DNA of 16,522 bases from JBMYZL01 sp049610385 (lineage in GTDB: Bacteria > Bacteroidota > Bacteroidia > Flavobacteriales_D > Sanyastnellaceae): positions 1 to 16,522 of the forward strand of contig JBMYZL010000033.1 in assembly GCA_049610385.1 (NCBI GenBank), given 5' to 3'. The notes under the pieces were generated by a model. It saw only the letters and a list, made by a program, of their open reading frames with translations, had not been told where the DNA came from and made no database searches. This document shows positions 7,362-14,813 of the stretch, piece by piece. The translations under genes were made by a program, and so were the position numbers. Each line of letters opens with the position of its first letter. The first letter of the stretch is position 1.

Positions 7362-8297
7362 ATGAAAGGCTTAAAATTGCTTTTTATCTCCGGATTGATC
7401 ATGTCGGCCCTCGGTTTATCTGCCCAAGTTGAATACATCACTCCCTACAACCCAGATGCCGATGAAGATGAACTCATCGGTGCCGGAGATCTCTTGGTTT
7501 TGCTCGCCTTTTTTGGAGAAGGCTTCACCGCCGACCCCATCCTGATGGATGGCATTTCATTGGATGAATACCTCAATGAATTGAGCCAATCCTTTTTCGA
7601 TCTGCAGGCGCAAGTCGAGAATTTGTCGTCCGCACTCAACGATTTGGAAAATCTTCATCAAAACGACCCTTGCGACGGCGTTTCTGCCGTCCATTATCAT
7701 GGCGTCTCCTATCCTGTTGTCGCGATTTTGGGGCAATGCTGGTTCGCTGAAAACTTGCGAACCGCTTTTTTCCAAAACGGAGACACCATTCCACTTGTGC
7801 AGGATTCAACCGATTGGGCTGCCTTGGAAAGCATGGCCTTTTGTTTTCCTGAAAACCCGCGGCCTGAAGCCGGTTTCCTTTACAACCGCTGGACCTTGAA
7901 TCAAGGCATCGGGAATCCCGCTTCGCAGAACATCTGTCCAGCCGGATGGCGCGTGCCGAATCATGGTGATTACGACGATTTGGTCGAAGCGCACGACAGC
8001 TTGTGGCAACCGATCATCGGTGGCATGGGAGATGCTCTGAAAAATTCAAAGGAGACCACCGATTGGGCGAATTCAGAAACCAATAACCACTATCGTTTCG
8101 ACGCCATTCCAGTCAATTATCGGCATCCAAATGGCTCCTTTCAAGGAGACGGTGAAACCACTTGGTTCCACATCAACACCACGTATGGTGGAGGCAGCAG
8201 CGGATTTCGAAAGTTGACGGACAATTCTGCACAATTTTTGATGAGCCAAATTGGACCTTGGAATTACGGGGTCTCCATCCGATGCATGCACGACTGA
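7362..8297 (+). CDS. FISUMP domain secreted protein with N-terminal dockerin-like loop
   Basis: Predicted exported protein of 311 residues. Residues 1-21 are a signal peptide ending GLSAQ. Directly after it, 32-43 form an EF-hand-like loop (Asp32, Asp34, Asp36, Asp43; Glu37 replaces the usual Gly), followed by DLLVLLAFFGEGF. Residues 68-100 have heptad-like Leu spacing and probably form a short coiled coil. From about 107 to the end is a Fibrobacter succinogenes major paralogous (FISUMP, TIGR02145) domain. Its landmarks are VVAILGQCWFAENLRT, NICPAGWRVPN and the terminal SIRCMHD. The domain's biochemical role is unknown; surface exposure is inferred from the family. The frame is open back into katG, but the ATG at 7362 directly precedes the signal peptide. 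The next gene starts 25 bases downstream on the same strand, so the two may be co-transcribed. Confidence 0.87.
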   Translation: MKGLKLLFISGLIMSALGLSAQVEYITPYNPDADEDELIGAGDLLVLLAFFGEGFTADPILMDGISLDEYLNELSQSFFDLQAQVENLSSALNDLENLHQNDPCDGVSAVHYHGVSYPVVAILGQCWFAENLRTAFFQNGDTIPLVQDSTDWAALESMAFCFPENPRPEAGFLYNRWTLNQGIGNPASQNICPAGWRVPNHGDYDDLVEAHDSLWQPIIGGMGDALKNSKETTDWANSETNNHYRFDAIPVNYRHPNGSFQGDGETTWFHINTTYGGGSSGFRKLTDNSAQFLMSQIGPWNYGVSIRCMHD

Positions 8298-8309
8298 CCG
8301 CAAAGGGTT

Positions 8310-8317
8310 TAAATTCG
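8310..8317 (+). promoter_or_regulatory. -7-like octamer just before the protease start
   Basis: TAAATTCG differs from TAnnTTTG at one fixed position and is followed by only 5 bases before the GTG start. A promoter here would give an almost leaderless transcript. The alternative is an A/T-rich translation-enhancing stretch, since Bacteroidota starts lack Shine-Dalgarno sites. No TTG lies at the expected upstream spacing. Confidence 0.25.
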
Positions 8318-8322
8318 ACTCT

Positions 8323-10572
8323 GTGAAATCCCTTGCCATTCCCTTGCCGAATTGTTTTTCGTTTGTTTCCATTTTGGGGCTCGAGCTTGTGTTCCTTGTG
8401 GTTTTGAATACAACAGCCCAGGGCCAAAGCCAATCCCACCCAACACTGCCCATGACCACCCAAGTGGTGGTGAATGAGTTGACCAAATTGGCTGCTGCGG
8501 AACCCGATGATGACCGACTGCTTGCGTCCGTTCGTGGGATGCATCCCGTGGATCGATTTCCCAATGGCCGAAACATGGTGGGTTTTTTGGGTCGATTGCC
8601 AGATGGCACAAACTGTGGGGAATGGCTGCCCACCTCAGATGCAATTCACGCCGGTGCTTGTCGGGGAGGGGTGTTGTCCTTCCGTGTGGATTTGAGACAT
8701 TTGGATGAAATCCAAAACCTCCCCTTCGACCTCATCGAAATTGCCGCAAAGGCGTACCCCGATCTTCACCTGAGCCGATCTGCAACCCGAGCAGACAGTG
8801 TACAGGCCGGATTGGGTGGACTGCCCCAAGGTTACATCGGCAACAACGTCCTCATCGGCATCGTTGACTGGGGATTCGATTACACCCATCCGATGTTTTA
8901 TGACACCACACTCAGCTTCAGCCGTGTGCGTGGTGTTTGGGATCAGTTTCGATTGTCCGGTCCATCACCAACCGCTTACCCCTATGGCACGGAAGCCACT
9001 GAATTGGCTGATATTTTGGCCCTTCAATCAGATACGGCAGGGGTGTACAGCTTCGCCACACATGGAACCCATGTGGCCGGCATAGCCGGCGGAAGTGGTG
9101 CAGGCATTGGGCTGCGTGGCATGGCCCCTGGCGCCGAATTTCTGTTTGCTAGTTTTCTGGTGGATGCCGCTGCGGCGATGGACGCATTCGCTTGGATGCA
9201 AGATTTGGCGCAAGCCGACAACAAACGACTGGTCATCAACATGAGTTGGAGCTTGACATGGATTGGTTCTCGCGATGGCAACTCTTTGATCAATCAGTTC
9301 ATTGATGCCATGTCAGATGAAGGTGTCGTGTTCACGGGTTCTGCCGGGAACAATGGCGACTACAATTTCCACATCGACCACACCTTTGGTGCGGACACCC
9401 TGTTTTCGAAGGTCAAATTCTACAGTTACGCAGCCAACCCAAACATGTGGGGGCAAGATCTCGCCATGTGGGGGGAGCCCGGAAAACCTTTTGAAGCTGG
9501 ATTCAAATTGTTGACCTCAACTCTGAACCCCTTGAACGAAGGTCCACTATTTTCTACGAGCAATGGACCCGCATATTTGGATTCATTGCTGATTCAAGGA
9601 ACGGACACCATTGCTTTCAATGTTGTTCTGGAGTCCGCTCATCCAGCCAACAATCGCCCTTACATCCGCATCCGAATCCACCAACCACATCCCAATTATG
9701 CCATCCTGATGAAGGCGGTGGCCCCTGAAGGCCGGGTGCATTTTTACAACACCACCCATTTGTCCAATGACGTGGGGAATTGGGGACAAGATTTCCAAGG
9801 AACCCTGAGTGAGTGGACAGCCGGCGATGCGCACTATGGCATCTGTGACCCCGCCTCCACCGAAAGTGTGATTACTGTCGCAGCATACCGTTCCGAATAT
9901 TTCAGTCCAGGTGGCACAGAGTTGGGAGGGAATCCAGCGAATTTCACCACCCTCGGCCCCACCTTGGACGAACGCTTGAAGCCGGACTTGGCCGCACCCG
10001 GTGTATCTGTGGCCTCTGCCGTCAGTGCCTTCACAGACGCGAATTACAGCACCTACGACGAAGTGGAATTCCAGGGGATTTCTTATCCTTTTGCCAAATT
10101 CAGTGGCACCAGCATGAGTGCACCCACGGTCGCAGGCATTGCCGCCCTTGTGCTCGAATCAAATCCCACCCTCAGCCCCGCTGATCTCCGAAACTTGCTC
10201 AAGGAAACAGCGCGAGAAGATGAAGACACCGGAGACATCCCAGCATCCGGCAGTACGCTCTGGGGCATGGGCAAAGTTCATGCGTTGTGGGCTGTACAAT
10301 CCACCTTGGGCATCAACTCAGTCAAAGCCCCGCGGGTTGAAACACTGCGGACTGAAGTTTGGCCCAATCCTGCCCACGATCAAATCCAATTGTCCTTTGC
10401 CCATCCCGGGGAAAGTTGGATCATCTGCGATGCTGCAGGCCGAATCTGGTGTGAAGGCATTGCCCAACCCTTCCCTGTCTCCATTGCGATGTCCTCATGG
10501 CCTGCTGGCCTCTATTGGTTGATGCATCCCAGCGAAGCTCATCCACCTGCCATTCCGATCGTTAAAAATTGA
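8323..10572 (+). CDS. S8 (subtilisin-family) serine protease with T9SS sorting domain
   Basis: Predicted extracellular endopeptidase of 749 residues. The catalytic triad is visible: Asp182 in GIVDWGFDYTHP, His247 in THGTHVAG and Ser597 in FSGTSMSAP. The oxyanion Asn343 lies in SAGNNG. About 36 residues of signal region are followed by a propeptide-like stretch to about 160. Between Asn343 and Ser597 lie 253 residues, against 65 in subtilisin. An inserted beta-rich domain (about 350-505) therefore sits inside the catalytic fold, as in other large S8 proteases. From about 675 a T9SS type A sorting domain follows (VWPNPAHDQIQL, CDAAGRI, WPAGLYWL). I chose GTG at 8323 because it immediately precedes the signal peptide. 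A TTG a few codons later is possible, and the open frame upstream overlaps the FISUMP gene. It may share a transcript with the FISUMP gene. Confidence 0.93.
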   Translation: MKSLAIPLPNCFSFVSILGLELVFLVVLNTTAQGQSQSHPTLPMTTQVVVNELTKLAAAEPDDDRLLASVRGMHPVDRFPNGRNMVGFLGRLPDGTNCGEWLPTSDAIHAGACRGGVLSFRVDLRHLDEIQNLPFDLIEIAAKAYPDLHLSRSATRADSVQAGLGGLPQGYIGNNVLIGIVDWGFDYTHPMFYDTTLSFSRVRGVWDQFRLSGPSPTAYPYGTEATELADILALQSDTAGVYSFATHGTHVAGIAGGSGAGIGLRGMAPGAEFLFASFLVDAAAAMDAFAWMQDLAQADNKRLVINMSWSLTWIGSRDGNSLINQFIDAMSDEGVVFTGSAGNNGDYNFHIDHTFGADTLFSKVKFYSYAANPNMWGQDLAMWGEPGKPFEAGFKLLTSTLNPLNEGPLFSTSNGPAYLDSLLIQGTDTIAFNVVLESAHPANNRPYIRIRIHQPHPNYAILMKAVAPEGRVHFYNTTHLSNDVGNWGQDFQGTLSEWTAGDAHYGICDPASTESVITVAAYRSEYFSPGGTELGGNPANFTTLGPTLDERLKPDLAAPGVSVASAVSAFTDANYSTYDEVEFQGISYPFAKFSGTSMSAPTVAGIAALVLESNPTLSPADLRNLLKETAREDEDTGDIPASGSTLWGMGKVHALWAVQSTLGINSVKAPRVETLRTEVWPNPAHDQIQLSFAHPGESWIICDAAGRIWCEGIAQPFPVSIAMSSWPAGLYWLMHPSEAHPPAIPIVKN

Positions 10573-10597
10573 AGGCAATCATGAGCCATCTCTGCCG

Positions 10598-10629
10598 GTT
10601 GAGCATCCGCATCCCCCAGCCAGCTCAAC
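10598..10629 (+). repeat. Inverted repeat before the small membrane protein gene
   Basis: GTTGAGC (10598-10604) pairs with GCTCAAC (10623-10629), a perfect 7-bp stem with an 18-base loop ending 4 bases before the ATG at 10634. There is no T tract, so it is not a typical terminator. It could be an operator or a hairpin near the start codon, or chance. Confidence 0.35.
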
Positions 10630-10633
10630 ACCC

Positions 10634-10912
10634 ATGAACAAGTCGTTGTTCCGCACCCTCATCATCACCGCTACCGTGCTGCTCATCACGGCGATTGGAA
10701 GTTTAATTTCAGGAAAAACCGACCGGAACCGATCGGACTGCATCATGGGTGGCACGCTGTTGATGACCGTTATTGCCGGATTGGGAATTGTCATTCACCG
10801 GGTCAAAGGGGCTTTGCGTTGGGTCCTGCTTCTCGTTGTTGTCTTGGCGTTTGTTTTGGTTTGGGCGGAGTTGGCTGTTGGGATTTTTGGGACGCCATTT
10901 GCCGGCAGCTGA
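10634..10912 (+). CDS. Small membrane protein of unknown family
   Basis: Predicted 92-residue inner-membrane protein with three hydrophobic segments: about 8-27, 38-56 and 62-88. The connecting loop around 28-36 is charged (GKTDRNRSD), and Arg/Lys residues lie between the second and third segments. I recognise no family or active-site motif and assign no function. Support for a real gene is the ATG start, the strongly hydrophobic helix-like pattern and its tight fit: it starts 61 bases after the protease and ends 7 bases before the convergent SGNH gene. It may be read through from the protease gene, as I see no terminator between them. Confidence 0.65.
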   Translation: MNKSLFRTLIITATVLLITAIGSLISGKTDRNRSDCIMGGTLLMTVIAGLGIVIHRVKGALRWVLLLVVVLAFVLVWAELAVGIFGTPFAGS

Positions 10913-10919
10913 TTGCCGC

Positions 10920-12671
10920 TCACGACGGCTCTTTCTGCCACACCCGCACCACCCCACCCACGCCATCCGACCTGTAGACGTGCAAGTAACGAAGCGACTC
11001 CAGAAGAACCGGTTCAGGAACAAATCCCCAATGCGCATGGTCACTGCGGCCATGGTCGAGCAATTTTCCATCTGCATCTAACCAGCGCCAATCCCACATT
11101 CCGGGTTCTCCCACCGTAACGCTGCATCTGCCATCCGACTGAAAGGTGGCATCGACATCAATTTGTGATTTGTGCCTGTTGCTCTGGTCTGAGATTTGGC
11201 TGGACCAAACACGGTCGAAAAGGATGCGATGACCGGCATCCACCAAATGGACTCCATCACCCGAATCCAAATGCGACTGAATGGAGTCTGCAGGGGTCGC
11301 CAGACCAGACCAAAAATCCAGTGCACGATTCCCAAACGCTTCTCCCACGAAGTCCAACGTTCGCCGCTGCAAATTGTGTTGGTCGGGGTTCAGGCGGTTT
11401 CTCGGCTGTGGTGAAGCCATCCAGATGGGAACCCCTGCGGAGCTCGCTGCCACTTCCATGGCCTTGAAATTTCGTTTGGTTTCCTCGAAGGGAATCCGCT
11501 TGGCCGCGTCATTCGATGGCAAATTCACCACAATGGCTGAGGGGCAAAGCGACAGTGCCATTTGGATGTTGCGAAGGGAGTCCACGCTTTCTCCCCTGGC
11601 CACCACATGACGAGTGGTGTATCCGCCCTTGGCCAAATTGACCAAGGAAAATCGGGTATCCAGCCGCGACAACTCGGTTCGAAATCGCGATGCCCACGAA
11701 CTGTCTGGAACGGAGGCTCCAGCACCGGCAGCTGTTGATGATCCGAGCACCACGATGGGCCACACCTCCTGGTCATTGCCCAGTTCTATTTCTCGAGATG
11801 ATGTCCACGCTGTGGAAGCCGTCGCCAATCGAATCCGAACGACTTCTGCTGGAAATTCGGAGGGAATGTGCCATCGGAAGCTGTTCGCCCAAGGAGGGGC
11901 CGTACCCAAATGGTGCCAATGATCAGTTCCACCAGCCCAGATTTCCACAGGATGACCCGTCAGGTTTTGCCAATCCAAGCGGACCTCGGCCCCCTTTTGC
12001 CAACGTGCACCGTACACAGGCTCTTCGCCTGTTATCGCAGCGGGAATCACCCCCTTCTGTCCTTGCAAGACCATGGCTCCAAGGCAATACAATCCCTGAG
12101 GGTGTGTATTTTCAGGTCCTGCTGAAATCGTCATTTCCAACTCACCTGCTTCCGTGGCCAGTGCACGCAATGCAGGAAAAGAATCGACGTTGTTCGCGGC
12201 GTCGTACAACACCGTGTCACCGCTGAGGACAACTTGGGTTTGACGCCCTTCGTCGTCAGCCGTCCGCGAACCATATACCCGCAATACATAAGGCTGTCCG
12301 GGTTCAAGCCCGGTCCAACGCATCACCGCTTTTTCATGAACTTTCCCTTTCCGAGGCAGTGCATGGCCCCAAAATGAATCTGAGGTGACCGACTTGGGCA
12401 AACCCAATGCCGATTTCGTTCGGGTCACACCGTAAGTGTTGACATCGGCAAAACCCTCAATCATTTTCAAACCGATTCCTGTGGTCTGGCCGGTGAGATC
12501 CACCAAATTTGAGATTTGGCCTGAATGGGGATTTGTCAAGCCATTCCAGGGCCATTCTGCGGGAGACGCCCCCAAATCCACAGCCACAATGAAGCCTTCT
12601 GGATCTGATGACGTTTGCGCGCAACTTCCCACGGAAAAACCGACCAAACAAAGGATGACAAATCGCATCAT
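10920..12671 (-). CDS. SGNH/GDSL-family hydrolase lipoprotein
   Basis: Predicted membrane-anchored esterase-like protein of 583 residues. A lipoprotein signal peptide ends VGSC with Cys17 as the lipidated residue. Residues about 27-205 resemble the galactose-binding-like beta domain that often precedes SGNH esterases (VDLGASP, then WNGLT, then DLTGQTTGI). A linker beta region runs to about 300. The SGNH domain follows at about 305-490. Block I is VLGSSTAAG with Ser312 as likely nucleophile, block II is NLAKGGYTTRH, block III is NLPSND with Asn387, and block V is DGVH with Asp472 and His475. About 80 further residues form a Trp-rich beta tail. The catalytic set is complete, so hydrolysis of an ester, perhaps an acetyl group on glycan, is likely; the substrate is not visible. 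Two adjacent ATGs allow a start at 12671 or 12668. It is divergent from the TonB-dependent receptor. Confidence 0.87.
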   Translation of the reverse strand: MMRFVILCLVGFSVGSCAQTSSDPEGFIVAVDLGASPAEWPWNGLTNPHSGQISNLVDLTGQTTGIGLKMIEGFADVNTYGVTRTKSALGLPKSVTSDSFWGHALPRKGKVHEKAVMRWTGLEPGQPYVLRVYGSRTADDEGRQTQVVLSGDTVLYDAANNVDSFPALRALATEAGELEMTISAGPENTHPQGLYCLGAMVLQGQKGVIPAAITGEEPVYGARWQKGAEVRLDWQNLTGHPVEIWAGGTDHWHHLGTAPPWANSFRWHIPSEFPAEVVRIRLATASTAWTSSREIELGNDQEVWPIVVLGSSTAAGAGASVPDSSWASRFRTELSRLDTRFSLVNLAKGGYTTRHVVARGESVDSLRNIQMALSLCPSAIVVNLPSNDAAKRIPFEETKRNFKAMEVAASSAGVPIWMASPQPRNRLNPDQHNLQRRTLDFVGEAFGNRALDFWSGLATPADSIQSHLDSGDGVHLVDAGHRILFDRVWSSQISDQSNRHKSQIDVDATFQSDGRCSVTVGEPGMWDWRWLDADGKLLDHGRSDHAHWGFVPEPVLLESLRYLHVYRSDGVGGVVRVWQKEPS

Positions 12672-12806
12672 AACAAGTCCTTAAACTGAGCGGCAATGTA
12701 AGGCAGGGCGTCTGATGGTCTTGCGCAAATGAAGAATGACCCATCCATGACTTTTTGACTCTTTTCCCCACCACAGGCGAGAAAAGGGTGGCTTAATTTT
12801 GCGGCG
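12672..12806. promoter_or_regulatory. Divergent promoter region between SGNH lipoprotein and TonB receptor
   Basis: These 135 bases must hold both promoters. TAATTTTG (12794-12801) matches the -7 consensus exactly on the plus strand but ends only 5 bases before the receptor's ATG. The nearest upstream TTG is 36 bases away, too far for a -33 box. An inverted pair CTTTTC/GAAAAG (12761-12766 and 12781-12786) with a 14-base gap could be an operator. For the minus-strand gene TACATTGC is a weak candidate. Regulation is inferred only. Confidence 0.4.
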
Positions 12807-14795
12807 ATGTCGGAGCGGAAGCATGTTTTGGCTACGCTGGCCTTTGTTTGGTGGGGCTTCGGAGTGGAGTCCGCTTCCGGCCAAGCGGCCCAATTGTCAA
12901 TGGCCAACCAAGAAGTCCCCTCAAGTGAGGACACCCTCAAGGCGGTGGGGTTTGGACTTCAACAACTCGAAATCGCTGAAGTTGTCTCTTCTCCCGATCC
13001 TGCTGCAGGCCAGATGCTGCAGCAAGTCGAAAGGTTGGAAGTCACTGCCTTGGATTTGCAGCCGGCCATTTCCCGACTGGCCGCCTTGGACATGCTCCCA
13101 GCGGTCAACATGCACATGTCCGGCGGCGGCATGATTCGCCCCATCATTCACGGCTTGTCCGGCCTGCGCGTCCGAACCCAGTTCCACGAGGCCCTCGTCG
13201 AAAACCAAGCATGGGGAAATCGCAATGGAATTTTTGTCGCCGAAGAAGGAATTGAACGGGTCGAGGTCATCCGCGGCCCAGGCACCCTCGCACTGGCCTC
13301 AGGGGCCACGGGTGGTGTGATTCGATTCGTGCCGCTCGCCCCGCCTGCTGATCCGGGACGTCACACACGCTTCTCCCTTGCTGGACATTCCAATACAGAG
13401 GGATTTCAAGCTTCAGCCATGACCCGCAAACGTTCGGAAACAGCCTATCACGCCTTCGTCGGTGGCTTGAATCGTTTCGATGCCCTCAAGACCCCGGACG
13501 GGCAGGCTGTTGAGGGCACAGCCTATGGTCAATTCTATGCACAAGGCCGTTATGGGTACATCCGGGATTGGGGTCGCATTGAAGGCGCTTACACCTCCAC
13601 ATACAACACTTCTGGCATCTTGGGTCAGGAGGGAATCAGCCAATCGGGTGACCACCTCATCACCACCAAAGCCTTCATTCCCTCCGGGTCCTGGACGTGG
13701 CAGCCCGGATTCTCCTATCAGCTCAATCACCGAATCGAGACCAACCCTGGCGTGTTGCTGGTGGACCCACCTGCTCAAGACACAGTGTTTGACCAAAGCT
13801 TGCGAACCTCGCGATTCCAATTTCGGGGAGATCGCGAGGCCAGCACCATTGGCATTCAATGGGCTTGGGGCTTCCAATCGGCCGTTTTGGAAAACACCGG
13901 AGAATTGGATGCGCCCGAAAATCAGTTGATTCCAGACGCCCTTGCCCTTGAAAATGGGGTTTTCATCATGCCAGGGTGGCAACACCAAAATCTATCCGTG
14001 GAGGGCATTGTCCGTGGAGATTTTCACCGGTTGTCTCTTGCCGAAACGCAAGAATTCGAGGGCGCAGAAAATCGGTCTTTCGCTTTTGTCAGCGCGGGCT
14101 TGGGCATCCAGTGGCAAGGTGCTGATCACTTTCAATGGGGCCTGCAAGCCGCCCGAAATGGACGCGCACCATCCATGGGGGAACTCTGGTCCCAAGGACT
14201 GAATGCCGGCTCTGCCCGAGAAGAATGGGGAGATGTGAACTTGCGGACCGAAGTCAGCCATGCGCTGGAAACCCAATGGATTTGGACAGAAGACACGTGG
14301 TCTGCTGAATTGGGCGCCCATTGGACAAATATTCAGGATTTTGTCCATTGGCAACCACAGGGATTGGGCTTGTCTGGACTCGAATCCTTCAAACGCCATC
14401 AAGCCGATGCCTCCATTTGTGGTGTTGATTTCAGCTCCGGTTGGGCATCCTCCTCAGGCTGGACATCCGAACTTTCAGGCAGTTGGATTCAAGGGCGATT
14501 GGCAGACAAATCTGCCATTCCGCTGTTGCCTCCGTCCAATGTGCGACTGGCCACAGGCTGGGCGCGAAAAGACTGGCGTGCCCAAATGGTGGTGACGCAT
14601 TCCCAAGAAGCCACGTTGATTCACCTTTCAACAGCCGGTCAGTTGGGCACACACTTGGGGTGGAGTCTTGCTGTGAACAACTTGCTGAACCACGAATACA
14701 CCACCGTTCTTTCAGATTTGCGCAACCTCAACATGCCCGAGGCCGGGCGGAACATCCGGCTGCGCTTGACCTGGGAGTGGAAAAACAGCAAGTGA
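12807..14795 (+). CDS. TonB-dependent outer-membrane receptor
   Basis: Outer-membrane beta-barrel of 662 residues that would import a ligand using TonB/ExbBD energy. Residues 1-26 are a signal peptide. A possible TonB box (LEIAEVV) lies near 54-60. The plug domain spans about 68-176, with IHGLSGLRVRTQ, ENQAWGNRNG and GIERVEVIRGPGTL followed by GATGGVIRF. The barrel fills the rest, with alternating aromatic strands and NNLLNHEYTT and PEAGRNIRLRLTWEW near the end, typical of the final strands. It lacks the N-terminal carboxypeptidase-like domain of SusC proteins and no susD adjoins it, so a starch-type glycan system is unlikely. The plug is closest in feel to small-ligand receptors (cobalamin, siderophore, metal). 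Unusually, the common DGV and LYG plug motifs are replaced by HEALVEN and LASGATGG. The ligand is unknown. Confidence 0.92.
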   Translation: MSERKHVLATLAFVWWGFGVESASGQAAQLSMANQEVPSSEDTLKAVGFGLQQLEIAEVVSSPDPAAGQMLQQVERLEVTALDLQPAISRLAALDMLPAVNMHMSGGGMIRPIIHGLSGLRVRTQFHEALVENQAWGNRNGIFVAEEGIERVEVIRGPGTLALASGATGGVIRFVPLAPPADPGRHTRFSLAGHSNTEGFQASAMTRKRSETAYHAFVGGLNRFDALKTPDGQAVEGTAYGQFYAQGRYGYIRDWGRIEGAYTSTYNTSGILGQEGISQSGDHLITTKAFIPSGSWTWQPGFSYQLNHRIETNPGVLLVDPPAQDTVFDQSLRTSRFQFRGDREASTIGIQWAWGFQSAVLENTGELDAPENQLIPDALALENGVFIMPGWQHQNLSVEGIVRGDFHRLSLAETQEFEGAENRSFAFVSAGLGIQWQGADHFQWGLQAARNGRAPSMGELWSQGLNAGSAREEWGDVNLRTEVSHALETQWIWTEDTWSAELGAHWTNIQDFVHWQPQGLGLSGLESFKRHQADASICGVDFSSGWASSSGWTSELSGSWIQGRLADKSAIPLLPPSNVRLATGWARKDWRAQMVVTHSQEATLIHLSTAGQLGTHLGWSLAVNNLLNHEYTTVLSDLRNLNMPEAGRNIRLRLTWEWKNSK

Positions 14796-14813
14796 TCAGA
14801 AGAATTGGGCGTA

